Assembly (NCBI GenBank): GCA_026770585.1
Contig: MU646430.1
Span: forward strand, 352,439-369,079
Length of the DNA: 16,641 nt
Direction of reading: 5' to 3'
Origin: Baffinella frigidus
Lineage: Eukaryota; Cryptophyceae; Cryptomonadales; Baffinellaceae
Part shown: positions 7,508 to 13,912 of the stretch, in pieces
Layout of the letters: the number at the start of each line of letters is the position of its first letter
Numbering within the stretch: the stretch's first letter is position 1
The notes under the pieces: model-generated
What the model saw: the letters and a program-made list of their open reading frames with translations, nothing else
Database searches by the model: none
What the model was told of the DNA's origin: nothing
Position numbers and translations under genes: made by a program

Positions 7508-10500
7508 GTCTAGCTCTGTCCCAGTTTTGGGGACGTGACCAAGGTCTAGCTCTGTCCCAGTTCTGGGGACGTGACCAAGGTCTAGCTCTGCCCCAGTTCA
7601 ATTTGGGCTCGTAGATAGAGTGCCCCCCCTCCAATTTCACAGGTGAATTTCCTCGCCCCCCCATGAAATTCACTATCTACGAGCCCAAATTGAACTGGGA
7701 CAAAGATGTAAGATGTGGTGGCGCATTTTGGCCTCACGCCCTTCAACCCCGGACCATCGACCGAGAACGCGCGAAGCCCGAACCCCTGCAAGCCCCACCC
7801 CCCTCACCCGACACCCTCTCCGCGCTCCCCTGATCGATTTCTTGCCTGACTATGCTCTTCCGTTTTGCAGATTCAGCAGATCGTGGCTGCTGGCGGCGAC
7901 GTGGGGCTCAAGGACCAGGTACGTCTGGACTGTGCGACATCTTCGGTTGGAAGATTTGCTCAGCATTTTCATAATCGAAGCTCAGAACTATAGATTCGTA
8001 AAGTCGCTCGTTCCAGACATCTTCGATTTCTAGCTCTGCCTCACTTATTTTGGTCTCATCATTTTGTTCGTTGTCACGCCAAAAGTTGTCGAATTTGTAC
8101 TACAAAACAGGGAAATCAACTTACGGTCTTCTCAAATGATGAGACCAGATTATGCGAGGCAGATCTGGGATTTGATGATTTGCTCAGCGTTTTGGTTTGG
8201 ATGATTTGCTCTCGGTGCTCCTGCCTCGACGCCACGATCCCGAGTGCGTTGATGAGTTCAGGGGTTAGGGGTTCAGCGTTACCACTACCCCTTGGAGGTG
8301 GCTCAAATAGTGCTGTGGGGCATTTTCGATTTACCTTGGATCGGGGTCGAAAGTGACCCCGATCCAAGGTAAAATCGAAGACCTTCCAGGGCACCATTTG
8401 AGCCACTTGGCAGGGCTGGTGGTTTGGTTTGGATGGTTTGCTCTCGATACTCCTACAACGACGCCAAGATCTAATCCCGGCGAGTATTCCTCAGGAATAC
8501 AATTTTTGGTGTGTATCTTAAAGGGTCAAAATAAGACAGTCACCTATCCAGCCTTCATTTATAGCCTTAAGATACACCAAAATAGGATCGGAGATCCCCG
8601 AAATCGTATTGCTGAGGAATACTCGTCCGGATAAGATCTCGAGTGCTTTGATGAGTTTAGGGGTCAGGGTTGAAGGGTTGAAGGGGTAGTGGCGTTTGGG
8701 GTTTATGGAAGAAGGCTTATTTGCGGCTCCAAGTGAGATTTGCTCAACTCCACTGCGTCGCCACCCTTGGGCACAATCCACTTCCAAGTGGTAGGGGTTT
8801 TCGTGGTTTGTCCAAACAACGCGGAGTGGACTTGGCAGAAGTGAGAAATGGCTCCAATTCCAAGCCAAATCTAAAATGAAAAGTATTGTGGGACCTGATG
8901 AGATTGACGGGGAGCCTTGTGGCGCAGTGGGGAGGTGCCGCGCTGCATCGTGCGGCGTGGAAGGGTCACAACCTCATCTCCACAAAAGTATTAATTAATT
9001 GCTTTTGGTGCAACGAAATTTACTACACAGACGCTTTACTATTGCTTTAATGAGCAAATCGTGTAGTAATTTTCGTTGCCCAAAAGCAATTAATTAATAC
9101 TTCTATGGAGATTAAACCCCTTGCTTGGCTTCACGGGGAGCAGTGGGGAGGTACCGCATTGCACCGTGCGGCGTGGAAGGGTCACGAGTCGCCAACTGTA
9201 GACAACCCCCTGCTTGGCTGACGGGGAGCCGTGTGGCGCAGTGGGGAGGCACGGCGCTGCATCGTGCTGCTTGGGTCGGTCACGAAGCGGCCATCAAGGC
9301 GCTTGTGGCGGCAAGGTGGACGTTGCCGCCAAGGACCAGGCAAGCCACGCTCTGAATCTGCGACCCTTGTTGATCAACTTCACACCCTAACCGTAAACCG
9401 TAGAGACCTAAACCTCGATCCTCACCTAAGGACCGTGAATTCCGAAACCGTGAACCACGCACAACTAAACCCTGACCCCTAACGTCTCAGCCATGACCTC
9501 TGCACCCAACTGTAGACAACCCCTGGTAGGAGGTGGAGATAGAATCCATCCGGGAAAAGCTCGTAAGAGCTGCCGACACGGGGTACAGTATGTAGCACAA
9601 TGCGGAAGGCATGTGCAGTGCTGACGCTGGTTGTTTGGCGATGAATTGCCAATCTCTGTAGACAACCCCTGGCTTGGCTGACGGGGAGCCGCTATGATCG
9701 TCGAGTCGTGACCCTTCCACGCGGCGCAGAAAGGAGCTACCGCGCTGCATCGTGCGGCGTGGAAGGGTCACGACTCGACGATCAAGGTGCTTGTCGCGGC
9801 GAAGGCTGACGTGCACGCCAAGGACCAGGCAAGCTCATCCCCCACAGCGGACTTCGAAGGGATTTTCAATAACCCCTCATCGATACGACCTACGACCTTA
9901 CAGTAGGCGACCCGTAGGGACATAGGGGGGTTCCTACGGATAAGGTAACGGAAACTCGGGCTCTCAGCGCCCCAAAATTCGTTTTTTCTTGCGTGGAAGG
10001 GTCACGAGTCGACGATCAAGGCGCTTGTGGTGGCAAAGACTGACGTGCACGCCAAGGACCAGGTACGCTCATCCTGGGACATAATTTAATTGGATAAGAA
10101 TGATTAAGTAAATTTACTACATAGAAGGACCATACTAGTAATAGTAAAGCAATTGTGTAGTGAAATTTCTTCGTGGGATGACGGACCAAGCAGGCCTTGG
10201 GATCATCGCCTTGGGCACCGGCGCTGGATGTCCAGAAGGGGCGCGCAGGGTGTGTGCGGGGGCGGTGTATCCCGCAAGTGCCCATGGGGTCAAAATTGAC
10301 CCCACAGAGGTCCTAGGCAGGTCCTAGGGCCCTACGGTAGGGCGTATGAGCCTACTCTCGCCACTTAAGGGCTACGTGAGCGCTGACAATTCTGACGCTT
10401 TGCCCAGGACAGATGCACGCCGCGGATCTTCACGGTGTTGCTTCTTTCTTTCCACAACCTCATAACCTGAGACCCACACGGGCAGGACGGAAGCACGCCG

Positions 10501-10572
10501 CTGATGTGCGCCGTGAAGGAAGGCGCGACCTCTGCCGCGCAGCTGCTGCGCGAGCTCGGCGCCACCGCGTAG
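7388..10572 (+). CDS. Ankyrin-repeat protein gene, ~117 residues, four exons
   Basis: The exons 7388-7507, 7871-7918, 9730-9828 and 10486-10572 are all phase 0 and join to one frame ending in TAG. Product: an N-terminal helix pair ending LLEAAAAGDVTK, then IQQIVAAGGDVGLKDQ, a full 33-residue ankyrin repeat with ATALHRAAWKGHDSTIKVL and ADVHAKDQ, and a C-terminal repeat with STPLMCAVKEGATSAAQLL. Ankyrin repeats bind other proteins; the partner is unknown. Frame-joined exons with consensus ankyrin motifs are seen directly; which exons are truly spliced is inference. The introns hold at least seven hairpins and four further partial exon copies. An upstream exon may exist, because the ATG directly follows an AG. 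Confidence 0.7.
7493..7600 (+). repeat. 36-bp tandem repeat carrying the exon 1 splice donor, three copies
   Basis: Units start at 7493, 7529 and 7565. Each holds the last 15 exon bases GGGGACGTGACCAAG and the first intron bases GTCTAGCTCTG. Three equivalent 5' splice sites therefore lie in a row. The third unit runs into the next hairpin. Confidence 0.95.
7592..7699. repeat. Hairpin, 27-bp perfect arms
   Basis: CCCAGTTCAATTTGGGCTCG then TAGATAG at 7592-7618 is exactly complementary to 7673-7699. Pairing continues weakly outward to about 7585/7706. The inner 54 bp contain C-runs and AAATTCA. It lies wholly within ankyrin intron 1, 3' of the repeated donors. Confidence 0.97.
7871..7918 (+). 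CDS. Ankyrin gene exon 2
   Basis: CGTTTTGCAG acceptor, 16 codons IQQIVAAGGDVGLKDQ, then a GTACGTC donor. It completes the repeat begun by exon 1 (GDVTK-IQQIVAAGGDV). It ends KDQ, as the later ankyrin exon copies do. Confidence 0.75.
8032..8166. repeat. Hairpin element in ankyrin intron 2 (first)
   Basis: CTGCCTC and TGGTCTCATCATTTTG on the left pair with CAAATGATGAGACCA and GAGGCAG on the right, with a few mismatches. The recurrent 9-mer CTAGCTCTG overlaps the left end (8030-8038). Confidence 0.85.
8175..8293. repeat. Intron duplication, copy 1 (empty site)
   Basis: Contains TTTGGTTTGGATGATTTGCT, CGACGCCACGATCC and CGAGTGCGTTGATGAGTT, then GGGGTTAGGG and a GTTACCACTACCCC end. It aligns with 8425-8690 except that the latter is interrupted by a 160-bp hairpin. 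Confidence 0.8.
8296..8408. repeat. Hairpin element, AGGTGGCTCA family, copy 1
   Basis: The outer arms AGGTGGCTCAAAT and ATTTGAGCCACTT enclose a perfect 18-bp stem, TTACCTTGGATCGGGGTC at 8331-8348, with a 6-nt loop. The total arm is about 53 bp. It shares its termini with the element at 13013-13116. Confidence 0.95.
8425..8690. repeat. Intron duplication, copy 2 (filled site)
   Basis: TTTGGTTTGGATGGTTTGCT, CGACGCCAAGATCT, [160-bp insert], GATCTCGAGTGCTTTGATGA then GTTTAGGGG. It matches copy 1 at 8175-8293 on both sides of the insert. Confidence 0.85.
8473..8632. mobile_element. 160-bp hairpin (MITE-like) insertion with target duplication
   Basis: The insert is flanked by AAGATCT at 8466-8472 and 8633-8639. 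The ends AATCCCGGCGAGTATTCCTC and GAGGAATACTCGTCCGGAT are inverted copies, and inner arms TTGGTGTGTATCTTAA/TTAAGATACACCAA also pair. The right arm holds about 17 extra bases. Comparison with the empty copy at 8236 (GATCC) supports insertion rather than chance. No coding capacity; a non-autonomous DNA element is the likely class. Confidence 0.85.
8928..8972 (+). pseudogene. Ankyrin exon 3 copy a, truncated
   Basis: After GTGGCGCAG the plus strand reads WGGAALHRAAWKGHN and then breaks into the hairpin at 8976. It is the acceptor-side half of an ankyrin repeat. Confidence 0.7.
8976..9112. repeat. Hairpin element, AAATTTACTACA family, copy 1
   Basis: ATCTCCA, AAGTATTAATTAATTGCTTT, TGG, CAACGAAATTTACTACACA are mirrored by TGTAGTAATTTTCGTTG, CCAAAAGCAATTAATTAATA, CTT and TGGAGAT. 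Arms are about 55 bp. It lies directly after the truncated ankyrin exon copy. Confidence 0.95.
9144..9191 (+). pseudogene. Ankyrin exon 3 copy b, truncated
   Basis: After GGGGAGCAG the plus strand reads WGGTALHRAAWKGHES, then passes into CCAACTGTAGACAACCCC, a recurrent intron module. Acceptor side only. Confidence 0.7.
9192..9241 (+). repeat. Intron module preceding ankyrin exon copies
   Basis: CTGTAGACAACCCC, then TGCTTGGCTGACGGGGAGCC and GTGTGGCGCAG, occurs here just before copy c. Variants precede copy a (8904-8927), copy b (9117-9143) and the intact copy (9656-9691). The module thus carries the 3' splice site. Confidence 0.75.
9242..9339 (+). pseudogene. Ankyrin exon 3 copy c, full length with 1-nt deletion
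   Basis: This copy is 98 nt long, against 99 in the intact copy at 9730-9828. It reads WGGTALHRAAWVGHEAAIKA then, after the lost base near 9314, shifts frame; KVDVAAKDQ continues in another frame. It ends CAG/GCAAGC, a GC donor identical in its first bases to that of the intact copy. Confidence 0.75.
9525..9657 (+). mobile_element. Introner-like element, copy 1 (ankyrin intron)
   Basis: The ~133-bp segment contains GGTAGGAGGTGGAG, CCATCCGGGAAAAGCTCG, GCCGACACGGGGTACAGTA, GCACAATGCGG and GACGCTGGTTGTTTGGC. It aligns along its whole length with 14534-14664 in the deacetylase intron. Here it is flanked by a 17-bp direct repeat, CTGTAGACAACCCCTGG (9510-9526 and 9656-9672), consistent with insertion or with module duplication. 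Same orientation relative to the host gene in both loci. Confidence 0.85.
9697..9782. repeat. Palindrome made from ankyrin exon sequence, 26-bp perfect arms
   Basis: 9697-9722 is the exact reverse complement of 9757-9782, which lies inside the intact ankyrin exon and codes AWKGHDST. The left arm sits in the intron upstream of the acceptor CGCAG, so a piece of exon has been copied in reverse next to its own splice site. Confidence 0.95.
9730..9828 (+). CDS. Ankyrin gene exon 3, one complete repeat
   Basis: The acceptor GGCGCAG is followed by 33 codons: KGATALHRAAWKGHD, STIKVLVAAKADVHAKDQ, one canonical ankyrin repeat. It ends CAG/GCAAGC, a GC-type donor. The frame is intact, unlike copies a, b and c. 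It sits next to an inverted copy of its own middle (9697-9722). Confidence 0.75.
9991..10062 (+). pseudogene. Ankyrin exon 3 copy e, 5'-truncated
   Basis: The plus strand reads AWKGHESTIKALVVAKTD then VHAKDQ and ends CAG/GTACGC. The first nine codons of the repeat are missing and no acceptor immediately precedes it (GTTTTTTCTT). It is a donor-side partial copy, with a GT donor where other copies have GC. Confidence 0.65.
10109..10168. repeat. Hairpin element, AAATTTACTACA family, copy 2
   Basis: AAATTTACTACAT (10110-10122) pairs with TGTGTAGTGAAATTT (10154-10168). The interior TAATAGTAAAGCAA resembles, in reverse, the TTTACTATTGCTTT loop of the element at 8976-9112. Arms are short and the outer part is not conserved. 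Confidence 0.6.
10265..10378. repeat. Inverted flank, left (partner 11262-11385)
   Basis: AGGTCCTAGG, GGGCCCTACGGTAGGGC, ATGAGCCTACT and GCCACTTAAGGG are mirrored near 11276-11330 by CCCTTAAGTGGC, AGTAGGCTCAT, GCCCTACGATAGGGCCC and TAGGACC. A perfect 8-bp stem GGGGTCAA/TTGACCCC lies at 10286-10303. Together the flanks bound about 1.1 kb containing the last ankyrin exon. Confidence 0.8.
10408..10437 (+). pseudogene. Decayed copy of ankyrin exon 4 start
   Basis: After TTTGCCCAG the sequence GACAGATGCACGCCGCGGAT resembles GACGGAAGCACGCCGCTGAT at 10486. Both follow an AG acceptor. It runs out after about 30 bp. Confidence 0.5.
10486..10572 (+). CDS. Ankyrin gene exon 4 with stop codon
   Basis: The acceptor CACACGGGCAG is followed by 28 codons, DGSTPLMCAVKEGAT then SAAQLLRELGATA, and TAG. 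It is a terminal capping ankyrin repeat. Phase 0 with the KDQ ends of exons 2 and 3. Confidence 0.75.
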   Translation, partial: DGSTPLMCAVKEGATSAAQLLRELGATA

Positions 10573-10674
10573 ATTCCACCCGCGATGTGGGTATCTAGGA
10601 TCTAAGGGCATACGGACGCAAGGTTATGAGGGCGCCTAGACAGATTCACTCAGGCCTCCGAAGTAGATTCACTT

Positions 10675-10734
10675 TAGAGAGTTGACTGGAAACTCCGGTT
10701 CTTTTAAGAGAGAGTTGACTGGTAACTCCGGTCT
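10675..10734 (+). repeat. Tandem duplication, ~33-bp unit
   Basis: AGAGAGTTGACTGGAAACTC then CGGTTCTTTTA is followed by AGAGAGTTGACTGGTAACTC then CGGTCTTTCTA. It lies just 3' of the ankyrin stop codon. Confidence 0.85.
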
Positions 10735-10821
10735 TTCTAAGGTCCTCAGATCCGATTCAGTAAACGCAACGAAAGACAGGAGACTCCTCGTGACACCTGG
10801 GGCCTGTAGCGTTCAGACGCG

Positions 10822-10915
10822 AGGTCCTTTAGGTCCGTGAGGTTCTACGAGCTCCCAACATAGGCGGGCACTGGAACTCATCTGCAGAAAGGCCATGCTT
10901 CCTTTCGGATCACAT
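10822..10915 (-). repeat. Dispersed repeat family R1, copy 3
   Basis: GAGGTCCTTTAGGT, GAGCTCCCAACATAGGCGGG, CTCATCTGCAGAAAGGCCAT and GCTTCCTTTCGGATCAC match the copy at 4833-4945 in the same orientation and the copy at 12665-12785 in reverse. Confidence 0.8.
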
Positions 10916-11261
10916 GAAGCCCCTCTCCCCTGTACAGAGGATCGTTGCAGAACCGGGCCAAGAAACGTGCGTGCTGCTGTACAACGTGCATTAAAGCTCC
11001 AATAGCTCCAATGGCTCGCGAACCCCCCCGGCACGTGTCACTCGTCCTCCCTTCCTCACGGCCTCGACGGTGTGGACCGTCCGCAAGCCTTCTCTCAGGA
11101 TTTAGCACACTCCTGGTGCACCACAGAAGTACCCTGTTGTTCATCCGTAGATTGTTCTCATCTCCTCAAGAGTGAGGTGGGCGTGGCCTTCGATGTGAGT
11201 GTAATACAAAGCATCTACGCTCGGAGCGTGGGCAGCAGTTGCAGGCTCAGGGGACCCGCAA

Positions 11262-11385
11262 GCACGTGCGGCCTATCCCTTAAGTGGCCAGTAGGCTCAT
11301 GCGCCCTACGATAGGGCCCTAGGACCTGCCCAGGGCTTCCACGGGTGATTATTCGCCCGTTGGTCACTTGAGGGATATGTCTACT
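11262..11385. repeat. Inverted flank, right (partner 10265-10378)
   Basis: This is the reverse-complement partner of the left flank. Beyond the shared 60 bp, the outer parts GGGTGATTATTCGCCCG here and GGGGTCAAAATTGACCCC on the left occupy matching positions, each a small hairpin. From 10920 to 11260 and from 11386 to 11700 I see no gene. Confidence 0.75.
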
Positions 11386-11705
11386 TCTAGTGGACGTGAC
11401 TGTGGTGAGGTCACTCCGGTCATCCTACACGGGAATGTATCCCCAGAAAGGCGGCGCCATGTGCATTTACATACGCAATTGCTTCTTTCAGCTCCCGAGC
11501 TGCTGTCGTGACCCCAGCACTTGATCTCACTTTTTTGGAATTGAACCGAGGAAGTTCAACCACTCCCAACTGATCGGAGGCACGCGCCACAGGGGCATTC
11601 CGGACCCTTTAGGGGCGGGTTGACGTATCTGCCTCGACTACATACGATCCACTCATTTGTAAAGCCACTCTACATGGGGTGTCTGGGCTAAGAACACGGG
11701 TGCTC

Positions 11706-11815
11706 CGACATCGGTCGGTGTCGGTTTTCATAAATTAGTACCAGAGGGTGGACTAAACGCAAGATTTAATAAACCCTCTGGTACTAAATTAAAAAAACCG
11801 GGGGCCCAAATCCGA
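11706..11815. repeat. Hairpin element, ~28-bp arms
   Basis: CGGTTTTCATAAATTAGTAC then CAGAGGGT at 11722-11749 pairs with 11773-11800, with mismatches mainly in the A/T-rich part. The outer ACATCGG/CCGATGT (11709, 11812) extends it. Confidence 0.9.
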
Positions 11816-11957
11816 TGTGTGTTCTTAAGTTCTGGTTTCTTATAGCCCGGATACCCCTGCAGTTTGTTGTCTTTCAATCTCGGACACGAGACTCCGCGCC
11901 CTGGCGGCTGTACGTCTCACACGAAACTGGAAAAAAAAACAGTGAATTCACTACATG

Positions 11958-12575
11958 AAAACCCTAAATCCTGAAACCTTAACCCAAAACCCTAACCCAC
12001 AACCCTGCACCCCGAACCCTAACCCCTAAACCCCCAAACCCTCAACCCTGAACCTCAACCCTCAACCCTCAACACTAAACCCTGAACCCTAAACTCTAGA
12101 CCATAAACCCTACACCTTACACCCTAAATCCCGAAACCTAAACCCTAAACCCTAAACCCTAAACCTTAAACCCTAAACCCTAAACCCTAAACCCGACACC
12201 CGAAACTCGAAACCCTAAACCCTAAACCCTAAACCCTAAACCCAAACCCTAAACCCTAAACCCTGAACCCTGAACCCCGAACCCTGAACCCTGAACCCTG
12301 AACCCTGAACCCTAAACCCTGAACTCTTAAACCTCAAACCCTAAACCTGAAATCGTCAACCATAAAACCTAAGCCCTAAACTCTGAACACTAATCCCTAA
12401 ACCCTAAACCCAAAACCCTAAACCCTAAACCCTGTTTCAACCCTCAACCCTGAATCCTGAACCATAAACTTGAAAGCATAAATCCTAAACCATAAACACT
12501 CACCACTGACCCCTAAACCTTAAACCCCCAACCCTGAACCTCAAAACCTCAACCCTAAAACCTACACCCTGAGCG
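11958..12575 (-). repeat. Large interstitial telomere-like tract, CCCTAAA
   Basis: Over 600 bp of seven-base units: blocks of exact CCCTAAA alternating with CCCTGAA, CCCTCAA, CCCCAAA and decayed units. Orientation is opposite to the 3211-3360 array. Confidence 0.95.
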
Positions 12576-12664
12576 GGCCTATCAAAGCCGAAAGGACGCA
12601 GGGGGGATTACCTTATTTAATGTTTCAGAGCTCTTTCGGGATTGTAAAAGACCCCTAAACGTAG

Positions 12665-12785
12665 AATTTACGAAAGCATGGCTTTTCTGCAGATAAGTTC
12701 CAGTGTCCGCCTATGTTGGGAGCTCCAAGAACCTAAAGAACTTAAAGGACGGTGGTCAGTCCTACGCAGGACCACGAGGGTCAGT
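12665..12785 (+). repeat. Dispersed repeat family R1, copy 4
   Basis: GAAAGCATGGCTTTTCTGCA, GATAAGTTCCAGTGTCCGCC, TATGTTGGGAGCTCCAAGAA, CCTAAAGAACTTAAAGGAC and GTCCTACGCAGGAC. It is the fullest plus-strand copy and helps define the family ends. Confidence 0.8.
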
Positions 12786-13012
12786 TCTGAACGGCATCCT
12801 GGAACCTAACGTAAGAACACAAGGGTCAACACAATACAACCTTGCGGGGTGCGGGGTGCGGGGACGGTGCGGGTGCTTGAGACACGACTGTTCAAGTATT
12901 AGTGCATCGCTGGACATAGTTCACTGAACCACCTCACACTGAGGGGGATTTGGGACCTTTAGGACCTTTAGGCTTGACCCAATCCCGCAATTCCGTGGAA
13001 CCGCTAGCCCTC

Positions 13013-13116
13013 GGAGGTGGCTCACATTTTGCTCTGGAACTGAAGTCCCAAAAGTTGATTTTGTACCGAAGTTAACACAGCGAATAGTGTTCCAGCCGAA
13101 AATTTGAGCCACCTCC
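13013..13116. repeat. Hairpin element, AGGTGGCTCA family, copy 2
   Basis: GGAGGTGGCTCACATTTTGC then TCTGGAAC at 13013-13040 is mirrored at 13089-13116 with about four mismatches. Termini match those of the element at 8296-8408, and both are followed by CAGGGC within a few bases. The interior is unrelated. Confidence 0.9.
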
Positions 13117-13345
13117 CAGGGCAGGTGCAAAGTTCCGGTAGGCCCGTTAGGGTGTGGTTTACAGGTATGCGAGTTAAACCAAAGAGGTTCGCGCTCACAT
13201 ATCCTGGGTTTGGCCTCAGGTGTGACCAGTTTGACAAGATGTCTTTTTGGCAAAATGGTCAAAAATTAAAAGACGGAGTAACGTCGGAGTTCCCCAAATT
13301 TTACACCCACCTATTTTGTCTCCACTTGCACGCGTCATCAGCTGA

Positions 13346-13421
13346 ACGCCGCACCTGGGAAGGCGCCAGTGTCATCCTGAGGTGGTTAAGGCGCACGCTG
13401 GCGCCTGCCGAGGTGCGGCGT
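13346..13421. repeat. Hairpin, 27-bp arms
   Basis: ACGCCGCACCTGGGAAGGCG then CCAGTGT pairs with ACGCTGGCGCCTGCCGAGGT then GCGGCGT, with about four mismatches. GC-rich, and it accounts for part of a chance open frame over 13104-13736. Confidence 0.85.
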
Positions 13422-13737
13422 GCAGCACCGTTGTCGCCAGGGAGAGGACGGTCAGGCTGGAGAAACCTTGCTTGGCTTCCTCAGACTTGGGGACGTAGCG
13501 CTCCGAGCTTCAATCCCTGGAGAACAGGGGCAGGGCGAGAGCTTTCAGCGCATTTCGGCTCTGGCATAGGTTGCGTGGGAGGTGCGCATTTGTTCCTGGG
13601 GCAGCGAGCGCGAAGCTCCCGTGACTTCAGCCTCAAGTCACGAAAACCTCCCTCAAGCAAAGGGGACACACTGCGCCTCGGGAACACACTGCGCCCCCAG
13701 CACAGCGCGCAAAGGTCTCAAGGGCAAGAAAATTGAG

Positions 13738-13807
13738 CTTCAGGGCGGGGGGCGCAGCAGCGAGCAGGGCGCTCGCCCTCTTCAGGGCGGGGGGCGCAGC
13801 AGCGAGC
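13738..13807 (+). repeat. 42-bp direct repeat before the deacetylase start
   Basis: CTTCAGGGCGGGGGGCGCAG then CAGCGAGCA occurs at 13738 and 13780, the second copy leading straight into the ATG at 13808. Both copies contain a possible acceptor GCGCAGCAG. Confidence 0.85.
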
Positions 13808-13912
13808 ATGGCGGGGCCAACTTCGCGAGCAAGAGTCGCTTACATCCACGACCCCGAGGTGTCCCAGTTCTACTACGGGCCGGGGCATCCCATGAAGCCG
13901 CAGCGGATGCAG
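13808..13912 (+). CDS. Deacetylase exon 1
   Basis: ATG, then 35 codons from MAGPTSRARVAYIHD to MKPQRMQ, and a CAG/GTGGGAGC donor. The ATG is chosen because it opens the conserved block within ten codons and no upstream conserved sequence is seen. Confidence 0.85.

Noticed and set aside
8915-8970. tRNA-like A box TGGCGCAGTGG before each ankyrin exon copy
   Set aside because: No cloverleaf or proper B box follows, and the bases are explained by the splice acceptor GCAG and the Trp-Gly-Gly codons of the ankyrin repeat.
11386-11700. Small hairpins such as CAGCTCCCGAGCTG and TTGAAC...GTTCAA
   Set aside because: Stems of 5 to 6 bp are expected by chance in a few hundred bases.
13104-13736. 210-codon plus-strand open frame upstream of the deacetylase
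   Set aside because: It spans a hairpin and GC-rich repeats, shows no motif, and competes with open frames on the other strand.
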